Assembly: GCF_000725485.1 (NCBI RefSeq)
Contig: NZ_JOAG01000012.1
Location: 276,413-340,412 of the forward strand
Length of the DNA stretch: 64,000 nt
Source: Nonomuraea candida
GTDB taxonomy: Bacteria; Actinomycetota; Actinomycetes; Streptosporangiales; Streptosporangiaceae
Direction: 5' to 3'
Part shown: positions 16,680 through 29,385 of the stretch, piece after piece
How the letters are laid out: the number at the start of each line of letters is the position of its first letter
Position numbering within the stretch: position 1 is the first letter of the stretch
Translations under genes and position numbers: made by a program
Notes under the pieces: generated by a model
Told to the model about the DNA's origin: nothing
Databases searched by the model: none
The model's input: only the letters and a program-made list of their open reading frames with translations

Positions 16680-17882
16680 GTGATCGCCGGGGCCTTGCGC
16701 GAACGACTGCCGCGCCCGGGCCGGGCCGGGGCCCCGTGGCGCCTCTCCCCCGGGCCGGCCGGCGCCGTGCCCGTCGTGGTGGTGCTCGCGGCGGAGCTCG
16801 GCCTGGCCCACTGGGGCCTGGGCGTCAAGGTGGTCCTGCTCGCCCTGGCCGGCGCCGCCCTGATGCCGCTGCGCCGCCGCCACCCCGTCGTCGTGGCGGT
16901 GCTCGTCACGCTCCTCTACGCGGCGGGCACCCGGCCGCCGGAGTACGACGCCCCGGTCAGCGCGATGCTGATCGCCCTCTACAGCGTGGGCCGGCACGCC
17001 CCGGGCCGGGTCTCGCTCGTGGTGGGCGCGCTGTCCGTGCCCGCCGGCGTGCTGCTCGCCGGCCTCTCCCTGACCGGGCCGATGCCCGCGGTGCTGGCCG
17101 TCGTGCTGACGCCCGCGCTCCCGGTGGCGGCCGGTCACATCGTCCGCCTGCGCGTGGAGCTGGCCCACCGCCGCGAGCAGCTCGCCGCCGAGATCGCGGT
17201 ACGCGAGGAGCGCCGCCGCATCGCCCGCGAGCTGCACGACGTCATCGCCCACCACGTCAGCGTGATCGGCCTCTACATGGGCGTGGCCAGGCGCACGATC
17301 CCGATCGACCCCGAACGCGCCCGCGACACGCTGCTCACCGGCGAGGACACCGCCCGCCGGGCGATGGCCGAGATGCGCCACCTGCTCGACGTGCTGCGCG
17401 CCGACGGGGAGCCCGTGGCCGACCAGTCGGGCGCGGGGGTGGCGCGGCTGCCCGCGCTGGTCGCGGAGTCCGGCGACGCCGCGCTGGAGGTCGAGGGGAC
17501 GGCCGTGGAGCTGCCGACGACCGTGGACCACGCGGTCTACCGCATCGTGCAGGAGTCGCTCACCAACACCCGCAAGCACGCGGCGGGGGCCCGGTCGCGG
17601 GTGCGGCTGGCGTACCGGCCCGGGCTGGTCGAGGTGGAGGTGAGCGACGACGGCCGCACCCGCCCCGGCGCCGCCGGGACGGTGGCCGGTGGGACGGTGG
17701 CCGGTGGGGCGGTGGCCGGTGGGGTCAGGGCCGGGGCCGGGGCGGGAGGCGTCGGGATGGGGCTGGGGCTGGCGGGGATGGCCGAGCGGGTGTCGTTGTG
17801 CGGGGGCGAGCTGCGCGCCGGGCCCGCGCCTGAGGGAGGCTTCGTGGTGCACGCCCGTATCCCGCTGCCGGAGGCGAAGTGA
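16680..17882 (+). CDS. NarL-type sensor histidine kinase
   Basis: Membrane sensor of a two-component pair, about 400 aa. Four to five membrane segments (about 20-145) come first. A HisKA_3 dimerisation domain follows with RELHDVIAHHVS; the phospho-accepting His is about residue 186. A HATPase_c domain ends the protein, with an N-box-like region, DDG and GMGLGLAGM. Between the D-box and G-box lies a Gly/Ala/Val low-complexity insertion (about 333-356) built from 15-bp DNA repeats. The start is uncertain: the GTG at 16680 is chosen, but in-frame GTGs at 16656 and 16662 are possible. Its stop overlaps the response-regulator start (GTGA). Confidence 0.85.
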   Translation: MIAGALRERLPRPGRAGAPWRLSPGPAGAVPVVVVLAAELGLAHWGLGVKVVLLALAGAALMPLRRRHPVVVAVLVTLLYAAGTRPPEYDAPVSAMLIALYSVGRHAPGRVSLVVGALSVPAGVLLAGLSLTGPMPAVLAVVLTPALPVAAGHIVRLRVELAHRREQLAAEIAVREERRRIARELHDVIAHHVSVIGLYMGVARRTIPIDPERARDTLLTGEDTARRAMAEMRHLLDVLRADGEPVADQSGAGVARLPALVAESGDAALEVEGTAVELPTTVDHAVYRIVQESLTNTRKHAAGARSRVRLAYRPGLVEVEVSDDGRTRPGAAGTVAGGTVAGGAVAGGVRAGAGAGGVGMGLGLAGMAERVSLCGGELRAGPAPEGGFVVHARIPLPEAK

Positions 17883-18541
17883 TCAAGGTACTGCTCGTGG
17901 ACGACCACGCCATCGTCCGCACCGGGCTGCGGCTGCTGCTGGAGACCGCGCCGGGCCTGACCACGGCGGGCGAGGCGGCCGACGGGCTGGAGGCGGTGCG
18001 GCAGTGCCACGCGCTGCGGCCCGACGTGGTGCTGATGGACCTCTACCTGCCGGAGCTGGACGGCGTGGCGGCGACCGCGCGCATCACCGGGGAGCTGCCC
18101 GAGGTCAAGGTGCTCGCGCTGAGCACGTTCGACCTGGAGGAGCACGTGGTGGCGGCGCTGCGGGCGGGCGCGTCGGGGTTCCTGCCCAAGGACTCCACCC
18201 CCGAGGACCTCATCGACGGCATCAGGACCGTGCACAGGGGCGAGGCGGCGGTCGCGCCCCGGCTGCTGGTCGGCCTGATCGAGACGTTCGTGCGGCCGGC
18301 CCGCCCGCGCGCGGCCCCGTCCCTGGCGGAGCTGCCCGCGCTGACCGAGCGCGAGCGGCAGGTGCTGGAGCTCATCGCGCGCGGGTTGTCGAACACGCAG
18401 ATCGCCGGCGAGCTGGGCCTGTCGGTCTCGACGGTGAAGAACCGGGTGAGCGACCTGTTCGGCAAGCTCGCCGTACGCGACCGCGCCCAGGCCGTCATCG
18501 CCGCCTACGAGGCCGGCCTGGTCACCCCCGGCACGCCGTGA
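17879..18541 (+). CDS. NarL/FixJ-family response regulator
   Basis: DNA-binding partner of the kinase, 220 aa. The receiver domain (1-125) has the acidic pair in LLVDDH, the phospho-acceptor Asp54 in VLMDLYLP, and Lys in LPKDS. A LuxR/GerE HTH ends the protein, with LTERERQVLELIARGLSNTQIA. The GTG start overlaps the kinase stop. Convergent with the ABC exporter genes that follow, which are possible but unproven targets. Confidence 0.92.
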   Translation: MIKVLLVDDHAIVRTGLRLLLETAPGLTTAGEAADGLEAVRQCHALRPDVVLMDLYLPELDGVAATARITGELPEVKVLALSTFDLEEHVVAALRAGASGFLPKDSTPEDLIDGIRTVHRGEAAVAPRLLVGLIETFVRPARPRAAPSLAELPALTERERQVLELIARGLSNTQIAGELGLSVSTVKNRVSDLFGKLAVRDRAQAVIAAYEAGLVTPGTP

Positions 18542-18621
18542 GCAAGGGGAACCGGCCGCCCCCGCCACGGGACCGGCCGGTCATCCCGGGCACCCGCGAG
18601 CATCGGGGACCGGCCGCCCGG

Positions 18622-19350
18622 CTACGGGGCCGGGCTGGTGAGGCCCGGCGGGCCGTGGCGGAGCGCGGCGCCCGCGACGACGTCCGCCACCCGGCCGTCG
18701 CTCAGGACGAGCACGGTGTCGGCCAGGGTGGCGGCCTGCGCGTCGTGGGTGACCATGATGACCGTCTGCCCCAGGGTGTCCACGACGAGGCGCAGCATGG
18801 CCAGGATCTCCCGTCCGGCCGCGCTGTCCAGGTTGCCCGTCGGCTCGTCGGCGAAGACGACGTCGGGCCCGGCCACCAGCGCCCGGCAGATGGCCACCCG
18901 CTGCTGCTGGCCGCCGGACAGCTCGTGCGGGCGCCGGTCCACGTGCCCGGCGATGCCGGTCCTGGCGATCAGCTCCGCCACCCGCCCCGGCTCGGCCCTG
19001 CGGCCCGCCAGCCGCAGCGGCAGCTCGATGTTCTCCCTGGCGGTCAGCGCGGGCAGCAGGTTGTAGGACTGGAAGACGAACCCGATCCGCTCCCCGCGCA
19101 GGGCGGCCAGCTCGTTCTCCCCGAGCGCCGCCAGGTCGCGCCCGCCCACGCTGACCGCGCCCGAGGTGGGCCGCACCAGCCCGGCGGCGCACTGCAGCAG
19201 CGTGGTCTTGCCCGATCCCGACCGTCCCATGACCGCGGTGAACGAGCCGCGGGCGAAGTCGTGGGTGACGTCCTTGAGCGCGTGCACGGGGGACGGGCCC
19301 GTGCCGTAGACCTTGCCGACCTGGTTCAGCCGTACCGCGGGTTCGGTCAT
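18622..19350 (-). CDS. MacB/LolD-type ABC transporter ATPase
   Basis: A 242-aa ATPase of the class that works with FtsX-like permeases in mechanotransmission (peptide/antibiotic efflux, lipoprotein handling). Walker A GRSGSGKTT, Q-loop QSYNLLPALT, signature LSGGQQQRVAICRALV, Walker B VVFADEPTGNLDS and a THD switch are all present. The start ATG at 19350 overlaps the permease stop by four bases; a much longer upstream in-frame opening is only a GC artefact. Confidence 0.92.
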   Translation of the reverse strand: MTEPAVRLNQVGKVYGTGPSPVHALKDVTHDFARGSFTAVMGRSGSGKTTLLQCAAGLVRPTSGAVSVGGRDLAALGENELAALRGERIGFVFQSYNLLPALTARENIELPLRLAGRRAEPGRVAELIARTGIAGHVDRRPHELSGGQQQRVAICRALVAGPDVVFADEPTGNLDSAAGREILAMLRLVVDTLGQTVIMVTHDAQAATLADTVLVLSDGRVADVVAGAALRHGPPGLTSPAP

Positions 19351-21746
19351 GCCAGACCCTGCCTTTCCTGGTTGCGCATGGCGGCCCGTACGGCGAGCAG
19401 CGAGCCGGCCAGTGCGGCCAGGAGCGCGCCGCCGCCGAGGGAGGCCAGCCAGTCGAAGGGGATGAAGGAGGCCAGGGCCGCCGGGCCGCCCGGCTCGCTG
19501 ACGGCGTGCACCAGCGTGGTCCAGACGGTGGCCGCCAGGGCCAGGAGGAGGACGGGGAGCACGGTGAGCAGGCTCTCCCAGCAGATCATGCGGGCGATCT
19601 GGGCGCGGCGCAGGCCCAGCCGGCGCATGCCGGTGAACTCGCGGCCGCGGTCCAGCAGCGCCAGGCAGAGGCCGTTGACGGCCGCCACCAGGCCGAACAG
19701 CGCCACGAGCACGGAGACGTAGGGCAGGGCGCGGTTGCGCGCGGCGTGCTCGCGGGCGGTGTGCCAGACGTAGTCCCGCTTGGTCAGCGCCAGGGGGGTG
19801 GGGCGGGCGAGCGCGCCGCGTACGTACACCTTCTGGTACGGCCCCCGCCCCAGCCGCGCCGCGCCGTCGCCGACGGTGGTCACCAGCATGGACGCCAGCT
19901 CCGGCGTGTCCGGGTAGATGCCGGTCACCGTGCGCAGGTCGTCCTCGCGGGCCCCCGGCAGGCGCACGCGCAGCCGCGAGCCGACCTGGGCGCCGCTCCT
20001 GCCCGCCAGCGACGCGTCGAGCGCGACCTCGCCCGCGCCGGGCGCGTGCGGCAGCGCCAGGTCCAGGACCCGGGTGACGTCGCCGGTGGCCACCGTGAGG
20101 TCCGTGGGCCTGCCGTTCAGCGTGGCCGGCATGGAGCGCACGCCGACCGCGCGCTCCTGGGCCCCGCGCCGCACCTCCTCCGACAGGCCGGCGGCCGGGT
20201 GCGCGGGCAGCAGCACGTGGTCGGCGCGCACCTCCCTGGCCGCCCACGCCGCCGCGCGCCAGTCGTAGAAGAGCTGGGTGCCGACGACCACGCCGACCAG
20301 CGTCATGCCGAGCGCGATCGCCCCGACCGCGCCGGCGAACCGGCGGTGGTTGAAGATCACGTTGGCGGTGGCGAGGAAGCCGCCCACCGGGGACACGCGG
20401 CCGATCACGGCGCGTACCAGCCGGCCCGCGCTCAGCACGACCCACGGCGCGACCAGCCCGGCGGCGGCCACGACCAGGGCGATCATGAGGAACTGCGCGG
20501 CCATCGTCCCGACGGGCCCGCCGAAGTCCGTCACGCGCCCGAGCAGCAGCGCGGTGAGCGCGGCGGCCACGGCCAGCAGCGCCAGCCCGCTCAGCAGCCT
20601 GGCCCGGCCGGCGCGCCGGCCCTCCTGCGGGGCCTCGCCGAGCGCGTCGCCCGGCCGGACGCGCAGCGCCCGCGCCACCGCCATGAGGCTCGCCGCCAGC
20701 GCGACGGCCAGGGTGAACGCGAGCGTCCACGCCATGGGCGCCGGGCGGTAGCCGAGCTCGAACGCCGCGCCCAGGTTGCCGAAGTCACGGAACCGGCCGG
20801 CCACCACGGGGGCGGCCAGCATGCCCAGCGGGAGGCCGATCGCCGTGGCGAGCGCCGACAGCAGCAGCCCCTCGGCGAGCAGCATGCGGCGGATCTGCCG
20901 GGGGCGGGCGCCGAGGGCGCGCAGGACCGCGATCTCCATGCCGCGCCGCCGTACCGACAGGCCCTGGGCGGCGGCCACCATACCGGTCGCGACCAGCGCC
21001 GTCATCGCCAGCAGGAACCACAGGCCGGTCTGCGGGCCGGCGGGCGTGCCCTCCTCCAGACCGCGCGCCGCGCCGGTGGCCAGGCGCACCCCGGCGCTCT
21101 CGTACGGCGCCACGACCCGCGACACCGCCGCGGCCAGCGCCGCCGTCCCGACCCCCGGCCGGGGGAAGACTCCGAGCGCGTCGCCGCCCGTGCCGCGGCC
21201 GGCCAGCGTGGCGGCGTGGTCGTCGGCGAAGAACAGCGCCGTCTGGTGACGCGGCTCCGCCGCCGCCGTCGCCACGCCCACGACCAGGCAGGTCCGTACG
21301 ACGCCGGCCACCTCCAGCGCGACGCGGTCGCCCACGCCGGCCCCCGCCAGGCGCGCGTCCACGACCACCTCGCCCGCGCCCCGTGGCGGCCGGCCCGCGC
21401 TCAGGCGGAAGGGCGTCAGCACCGCGCTCGACCAGCCGTGCCCCCAGACCGGGCCGTCCGCGTCGACGCCGCCGACGGCGAACGTCAGCTCGGGCACCGC
21501 CGCGCCCACCTCCGGCAGCGCGCGCACGGCCGTGACCAGCTCGGGGGGGATCGCCCCCGCGACCATGCCGGTGCCGACGACCAGGGGCACGCCGGCATAC
21601 CGCTCGACGGGGGCCTGCCGGGCGTTCGCCGAATCGATGACGAACCAGAGCGCGCTGACCATCGTGGCCGCGACGACCAGGCTGACGAGCGCGCCCGCCA
21701 CACTGCCCGGATGCCTGCGCACCGTCCGCCACGCCATCCACACCAC
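19347..21746 (-). CDS. FtsX-family ABC transporter permease
   Basis: A 799-aa membrane protein with two FtsX/MacB permease modules. A first membrane helix (about 17-40) precedes a large extracytoplasmic region (about 45-240). Three helices follow near 250-400, then a helix near 450 and a second extracytoplasmic domain (about 500-680). Three final helices surround PYVSVLVALFGLVAAVNG. The GTG pair at 21746/21743 lies just after GGAGGGAGGCGG, so I choose it; upstream sequence would encode an unlikely Pro/His repeat. With the coupled ATPase it should form an exporter or mechanotransmission complex, substrate unknown. Confidence 0.87.
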   Translation of the reverse strand: MVWMAWRTVRRHPGSVAGALVSLVVAATMVSALWFVIDSANARQAPVERYAGVPLVVGTGMVAGAIPPELVTAVRALPEVGAAVPELTFAVGGVDADGPVWGHGWSSAVLTPFRLSAGRPPRGAGEVVVDARLAGAGVGDRVALEVAGVVRTCLVVGVATAAAEPRHQTALFFADDHAATLAGRGTGGDALGVFPRPGVGTAALAAAVSRVVAPYESAGVRLATGAARGLEEGTPAGPQTGLWFLLAMTALVATGMVAAAQGLSVRRRGMEIAVLRALGARPRQIRRMLLAEGLLLSALATAIGLPLGMLAAPVVAGRFRDFGNLGAAFELGYRPAPMAWTLAFTLAVALAASLMAVARALRVRPGDALGEAPQEGRRAGRARLLSGLALLAVAAALTALLLGRVTDFGGPVGTMAAQFLMIALVVAAAGLVAPWVVLSAGRLVRAVIGRVSPVGGFLATANVIFNHRRFAGAVGAIALGMTLVGVVVGTQLFYDWRAAAWAAREVRADHVLLPAHPAAGLSEEVRRGAQERAVGVRSMPATLNGRPTDLTVATGDVTRVLDLALPHAPGAGEVALDASLAGRSGAQVGSRLRVRLPGAREDDLRTVTGIYPDTPELASMLVTTVGDGAARLGRGPYQKVYVRGALARPTPLALTKRDYVWHTAREHAARNRALPYVSVLVALFGLVAAVNGLCLALLDRGREFTGMRRLGLRRAQIARMICWESLLTVLPVLLLALAATVWTTLVHAVSEPGGPAALASFIPFDWLASLGGGALLAALAGSLLAVRAAMRNQERQGLA

Positions 21747-21859
21747 CGTGCCGCCTCCCTCCGTGACCTGCCCTTCCAGCCTGCTGGCCGCGGCGGGGCC
21801 GATCATCGGCCGCCGGGACGATCTCCGGGCGGTACCGGGGTCCCTGTCGCGGGGGTGCC

Positions 21860-21960
21860 CGGGTCCCGCCCGGCTCCGGCGTGGGTCCGGGTGCGGATGC
21901 GGTGGCGGGTCCGGGGCCGGGTGCGGTGGCGGGGCCGGGTGCGGTGGCGGCTTGCGGCTG
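21860..21960. repeat. GC-rich low-complexity tract (about 18-bp unit)
   Basis: Three or so copies of a unit like CCGGGTGCGGTGGCGGGG between the trpS terminator and the permease start. No gene is supported in 21747-21995. In one frame the tract encodes a Pro/His repeat, which explains spurious long openings. Confidence 0.65.
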
Positions 21961-21995
21961 CTACGGCGGCGGGGGTTGGTGCCGGGCACGGAAAA

Positions 21996-22031
21996 GGGCC
22001 GGTCGCGCCGGGTGATCGGCGTGACCGGCCC
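21996..22031 (-). terminator. Rho-independent terminator of trpS
   Basis: A 15-bp stem (21996-22010 with 22017-22031, one G-U pair) and a 6-base loop. On the minus strand it is followed by TTTTCC. It lies 17 bases past the trpS stop. Confidence 0.85.
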
Positions 22032-22047
22032 CTCGTGGCCAGGAAGG

Positions 22048-23052
22048 CTAGAGCTTGGGCAGGAAGCCCACCCGCTCGCGCACGACGGCCATGGTCTCCC
22101 TGGCCACCGCCGCCGCGCGCTCGGCCCCGATGGCCAGCAGGCGGTCGAGCTCGGTCTCGTCGGACAGCAGCTTCTCCGTGCGCTCCCTGATCGGCGAGAA
22201 CGTCTCGACCACGGCCTCCGCGACGTCCTTCTTGAACGTGCCGTAGCCCTGGCCCTCGTAGCGGGCGACCAGCTCGGGAATGGGCGTGCCGGTCAGCGCC
22301 GCCTGGATGCGCAGCAGGTTGGAGATGCCCGGCTTGTTGGTCTCGTCGAAGAGCACCTCGGAGCCCGTGTCGGTGACCGCGCGCATGATCTTCTTGCGCA
22401 GCGGCCCCGGCTGCTCCAGGACGTCGAGGATGCCCTGCGGGCTGGAGGACGACTTGGACATCTTCGCCGTCGGGTCCTGGAGGTCGGTGATCTTCTCGAC
22501 CTCCTTGGGGATGAACGGCTCGGGCATCGTGAACGTGTCGCCGAAGCGGTGGTTGAAGCGCTGGGCGAGGTCGCGCGTCAGCTCCAGGTGCTGCTTCTGG
22601 TCGGCCCCGACGGGCACCTGGTCGGCCTGGTAGAGCAGGATGTCGGCGGCCATCAGCATCGGGTAGGTGAACAGGCCGACGCCGGCCGCGCTCTCCCCGT
22701 ATTTCGCCGCCTTGTCCTTGAACTGCGTCATCCTGGCCGCCTCGCCCATGCCGGTGAGGCAGAGGAGGATCCACGTCAGCTCCGTGTGCTCGCGCACGTG
22801 CGACTGCACGAAGACGGTGGAGCGCTCCGGGTCGAGGCCGCAGGCGAACAGCTGCGCGGCGGCCACGCGGGTGCGGGCGCGCAGCTGGGCGGGCTCGGGG
22901 CTCACGGTCAGCGCGTGGAGATCGACCACACAGTAGAAGGCGTCGTGGGTCTCCTGCATGGGGACCCACTGGCGCAACGCACCCAGGTAGTTGCCCAGGT
23001 GGAAGGAGTCCGCGGTGGGCTGGATGCCGGAGAATACACGAGGTCTGGCCAT
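22048..23052 (-). CDS. trpS: Tryptophan--tRNA ligase
   Basis: Charges tRNA-Trp with tryptophan; class I synthetase, 334 aa, the usual bacterial length. The HIGH-like motif appears as SFHLGNYLG near residue 17 and the KMSKS loop as AKMSKSSSS near 195. [13 protein letters not shown] and the dimer-forming C-terminus are typical. The ATG at 23052 is chosen over a TTG three codons upstream. It ends in a strong terminator, and the next gene upstream (CNNM type) stops 15 bases before its start, so the two may be cotranscribed. Confidence 0.96.
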   Translation of the reverse strand: MARPRVFSGIQPTADSFHLGNYLGALRQWVPMQETHDAFYCVVDLHALTVSPEPAQLRARTRVAAAQLFACGLDPERSTVFVQSHVREHTELTWILLCLTGMGEAARMTQFKDKAAKYGESAAGVGLFTYPMLMAADILLYQADQVPVGADQKQHLELTRDLAQRFNHRFGDTFTMPEPFIPKEVEKITDLQDPTAKMSKSSSSPQGILDVLEQPGPLRKKIMRAVTDTGSEVLFDETNKPGISNLLRIQAALTGTPIPELVARYEGQGYGTFKKDVAEAVVETFSPIRERTEKLLSDETELDRLLAIGAERAAAVARETMAVVRERVGFLPKL

Positions 23053-23066
23053 AGCAGGCAATTGTG

Positions 23067-24380
23067 TCAGGAATCCTGGTCGGGGAGCGACTCGGCGGCC
23101 GGTCGGCGTTTCACCCGCACCCGCGCGATGCGGCGGCCGTCCAGCTCGGTGACGGCCAGCTCGAAGCCGGAGAACTCCACCCGCTCCCCGACCGCCGGCA
23201 CGTGCCCCAGCATGGCCATGACGAAGCCCGCCAGCGTCTCGTACGGGCCGTCCGGCAGGCGGATGCCGGTCTCGGTGGCGAAGTCGTTGAGGTTCGTCAG
23301 GCCGTCGATCTCGATCTCGCCCGCGGGCAGGATGACGACGTCCTCCTCGACGTCGTACTCGTCCCTGATGTCGCCGATCAGCTCCTCGACCAGGTCCTCC
23401 ATGGTGACGATGCCGGCGGTGCCGCCGTACTCGTCCACCACGATCGCCAGGTGCTGGCCCTCGTCGCGCATCTCGTTCAGGGTGCTGAGCAGGCGTTTGG
23501 AGGCGGGCACGAACTTGGCGGTCCTGATCGGCACCACGGCGCTGATCGGCTCGGCGCGCCCGATCAGCTCGGGGTCGAGCAGGTCGCGGACGTGCACGAA
23601 GCCGATCACCTCGTCGTAGGTCTCCCGGTAGACCGGGAAGCGCGAGTGCGGGAGCGTGGCGGCCAGGCGGGCGGCTTCGTTCAGCGGGGTGTCGGCCTCC
23701 ATGAACTCGACCTCCGTACGCGGCAGCATCACCTCCCTGAGCTGCCGTTTGCCGGCGGCGAACACCTCGGCGATGAGCTTGCGCTCGTCGGCCGTCAGGT
23801 CGGTGTGGCCCACCACCATGTCGCGCAGCTCCTCGGTGGTGACCTCCTCCCTGTCGGCCTTCGGGTTGCCGCCGAGCAGCCTGACCACGCCGTCGGTGGA
23901 CTTGGACAGCATCCAGATGATCGGCCGCGACAGGGCCGCGATGCGGTCCAGGAACGGCGCCACGAACAGCGACAGCCCCTCGGCCCGCTGCAGCGCCAGC
24001 CGCTTGGGCGCCAGCTCCCCGAGCACCAGCGACACATACGAGATCGCCAGCGTCACCAGCACCAGCGACAGCACGGGCGCCACGGCGGCCGGCACCCGCC
24101 AGCCCTCCAGCACGGGCGAGAACTGCGCGGCGAGCCGGTCGGCGCCGAACGCGGCCGACAACATGGTGGCCACGGTCACGCCGATCTGCACGGCGGACAG
24201 GAACCTGTTGGGGTCTCTGGCCAGCTTGGCCACGCGCTCGCCCCGCCGGCCGCGCTGCGAGAGCTTGCGGACCTGGCTGTCGCGCAGGGAGACCATCGCG
24301 ATCTCGGCGGCGGCGAAGAAGCCGCCGATCAGAATGAACAGCAGGACCAGGGCGATGTTGGCCGCGACGGTGTCAAACAT
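23067..24380 (-). CDS. CNNM/HlyC/CorC-family membrane transporter
   Basis: A 437-aa membrane protein of the hemolysin-C/CorC (CNNM) family, linked to Mg2+/Co2+ homeostasis. The N-terminal DUF21 region (about 1-190) has three to four helices and the conserved [12 protein letters not shown]. Two CBS domains follow (about 205-335; [20 protein letters not shown]). A C-terminal CorC_HlyC domain (about 350-430) contains [13 protein letters not shown]. Start ATG at 24380. Divergent from galE with an AT-rich 86-base spacer containing the palindrome TCAAACATATTTGA. Confidence 0.9.
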   Translation of the reverse strand: MFDTVAANIALVLLFILIGGFFAAAEIAMVSLRDSQVRKLSQRGRRGERVAKLARDPNRFLSAVQIGVTVATMLSAAFGADRLAAQFSPVLEGWRVPAAVAPVLSLVLVTLAISYVSLVLGELAPKRLALQRAEGLSLFVAPFLDRIAALSRPIIWMLSKSTDGVVRLLGGNPKADREEVTTEELRDMVVGHTDLTADERKLIAEVFAAGKRQLREVMLPRTEVEFMEADTPLNEAARLAATLPHSRFPVYRETYDEVIGFVHVRDLLDPELIGRAEPISAVVPIRTAKFVPASKRLLSTLNEMRDEGQHLAIVVDEYGGTAGIVTMEDLVEELIGDIRDEYDVEEDVVILPAGEIEIDGLTNLNDFATETGIRLPDGPYETLAGFVMAMLGHVPAVGERVEFSGFELAVTELDGRRIARVRVKRRPAAESLPDQDS

Positions 24381-24466
24381 TGTGGTTGGCAGCGTACTCG
24401 TCGGGTTTCCCGCGTATGCTGAACCCCAAGCCTTACAAAATCAAACATATTTGAACAGGAGTGCAC

Positions 24467-25414
24467 ATGAGGCTACTGGTCACCGGTGGCGCCGGGTACA
24501 TCGGCAGCGTCGTCGCCGCCCAGCTCGTCGAGGCGGGGCACGACGTGACCGTCCTCGACGACCTGTCGACCGGGCACGAGGACGCCGTCCCCGAGGGCGC
24601 CCGCTTCGTGCGCGCCGACATCACCGAGGCCGGGCAGGCGCTGGCCGGCGTGGAGGCGGTGCTGCACTTCGCGGCCAGGTCGCTGGTGGGCGAGTCGGTG
24701 CAGCAGCCGGGGCGCTACTGGGACAACAACCTGGGCGGGACGCTGGGGCTGCTCGACGCCATGCGGGACCACGGCGTGGACCGGATCGTGTTCTCCTCGA
24801 CGGCGGCCACGTACGGGGAGCCGGAGCGCTCGCCGATCGAGGAGGGCGACCCGACGCGCCCGACCAACCCCTACGGCGCCTCCAAGCTGGCCGTGGACAC
24901 CGCGCTGAGCGCCTACGCCCGCCAGCGCGGGCTGGGCGCGGTGAGCCTGCGGTACTTCAACGTGGCCGGCGCCTACGGCCGCTACCGCGAGCGGCACGCC
25001 GTCGAGACCCACCTCATCCCCAACGTGCTGAAGGTGGCGACCGGCGAGCGGGCGTCGGTGAGCGTGTTCGGCACCGACTACCCCACGCCCGACGGCACCT
25101 GCGTGCGCGACTACATCCACGTCGCCGACCTGGCCAAGGCCCACCTGCTCGCGCTGGACGCGACCACGCCGGGCGAGCACCGGATCTACAACCTGGGCAA
25201 CGGCACCGGGTTCTCCGTGCAGGAGGTGATCTCGGTCTGCCGCGAGGTGACCGGGCACGAGATCCCCGCCGTCGTCGAAGGCCGGCGGGCGGGCGACCCG
25301 GCCGTGCTCGTCGCCTCGTCCGCCAAGATCCAGCGGGAGCTGGGGTGGAAGGCCGAGCGCGCGTCGCTGCGCGACATCGTTTCGGACGCCTGGGGAGCGC
25401 TTTCTGGCGAATGA
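24467..25414 (+). CDS. galE: UDP-glucose 4-epimerase (first copy)
   Basis: Short-chain dehydrogenase-type NAD epimerase interconverting UDP-glucose and UDP-galactose, 315 aa. NAD-binding GGAGYIGS is at residues 7-14, the catalytic Ser/Tyr/Lys triad lies in FSSTAATYG and NPYGASK, and the [18 protein letters not shown] signature is clear. The ATG at 24467 follows AGGAG. A paralogue sits at 59956-60933, sharing the same signature but only moderately similar elsewhere. Confidence 0.92.
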   Translation: MRLLVTGGAGYIGSVVAAQLVEAGHDVTVLDDLSTGHEDAVPEGARFVRADITEAGQALAGVEAVLHFAARSLVGESVQQPGRYWDNNLGGTLGLLDAMRDHGVDRIVFSSTAATYGEPERSPIEEGDPTRPTNPYGASKLAVDTALSAYARQRGLGAVSLRYFNVAGAYGRYRERHAVETHLIPNVLKVATGERASVSVFGTDYPTPDGTCVRDYIHVADLAKAHLLALDATTPGEHRIYNLGNGTGFSVQEVISVCREVTGHEIPAVVEGRRAGDPAVLVASSAKIQRELGWKAERASLRDIVSDAWGALSGE

Positions 25415-25452
25415 GCCATGCGCGGCGCGAATATGTGCTGTGATACCGAAAT

Positions 25453-25653
25453 GTGAGGAGCTTTTCACCAAGGGTCACGAAGCTGGTCTTCTGCGCCCTC
25501 GTCGTGATGGCCAGCCTCCTGGCCGCGGCCGGCGTGGTCTTCGCGACCCCGGCGCCCGCCCCGGTCACCCGGCCCACGTCCTGCCCGGAGGCGAGCAGCC
25601 CGGAGGCGCCCGGCCCAGACGCGCACCTCCCGGGGACGCCTCAGGAGGAGTGA
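25453..25653 (+). CDS. Putative small secreted or membrane-anchored protein
   Basis: A 66-aa frame: basic start (MRSFSPRVTK), one hydrophobic segment (LVFCALVVMASLLAAAGVVF, 11-30), then a Pro/Ser/Ala-rich tail ending acidic. It looks like a signal peptide or single anchor plus a short extracellular tail. The GTG start has no clear RBS, so expression is unproven. It lies 38 bases after galE and before a bidirectional terminator. I do not recognise a family. Confidence 0.4.
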   Translation: MRSFSPRVTKLVFCALVVMASLLAAAGVVFATPAPAPVTRPTSCPEASSPEAPGPDAHLPGTPQEE

Positions 25654-25678
25654 CGGCGGGCCGCGCCGGGAAAGCGAA

Positions 25679-25708
25679 ACGCGCGCTCCCGCAGCCGGGA
25701 GCGCGCGT
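25679..25708. terminator. Bidirectional terminator between galE region and mdh
   Basis: Perfect 13-bp stem (25679-25691 with 25696-25708) and CAGC loop, located between converging genes and 15 bases from the mdh stop. Confidence 0.8.
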
Positions 25709-25722
25709 CGTTCGAGCTCGGG

Positions 25723-26718
<996 letters not shown>

Positions 26719-26767
26719 CTAACTCCCAGCAAGAATCGTTGACGCCTGGGATGTTACCCGCTCGTCA

Positions 26768-29077
<2,310 letters not shown>

Positions 29078-29162
29078 TCGTCATCCCCACGTGTACTGAA
29101 CCCCATCGACGCAAACTTTACGACGCTCAGCAACTTCACAGGGATCTGTTAAGGCTTGGGCA

Positions 29163-29345
29163 CGTTACGGCTTCGCCTCTTTCCACCTCCCGGACCACGG
29201 CTTCGCCTCTCGCCCCCTCCGGAACCACGGCTTCGCCTCTCGCCCCCTCCGGAACCACGGCTTCCTCTCTCGCCCTCTCCGGAACCACGGCTTCCTCTCT
29301 CGCCCCCTCCGGAACCACGGCTTCGCCTCTCGCCGCTTTCCGGGC
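29163..29345. repeat. 30-bp tandem repeat, about six units
   Basis: Units resemble AACCACGGCTTCGCCTCTCG followed by CCCCCTCCGG, with point differences between copies. The array fills most of the divergent space between the kinase fusion and the oxidoreductase gene. All frames stay open because the unit length is a multiple of three, but no start/RBS supports a gene. There are no unique spacers, so it is not CRISPR. The part of 29078-29162 nearest the kinase is the likely promoter region. Confidence 0.85.
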
Positions 29346-29385
29346 CTCCTTGCGCCGCGACCGCTTCCGCGCGAACCTCTGGATC

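Noticed and set aside
18622..20730. 702-codon minus-strand frame ending in the MacB-type ATPase
   Set aside because: The first 460 codons overlap the FtsX permease in another frame and are Arg/Gly-rich noise; the ATPase starts at 19350.
29163..29345. CRISPR-like array
   Set aside because: Units are contiguous without unique spacers and no cas genes are near; it is a minisatellite.
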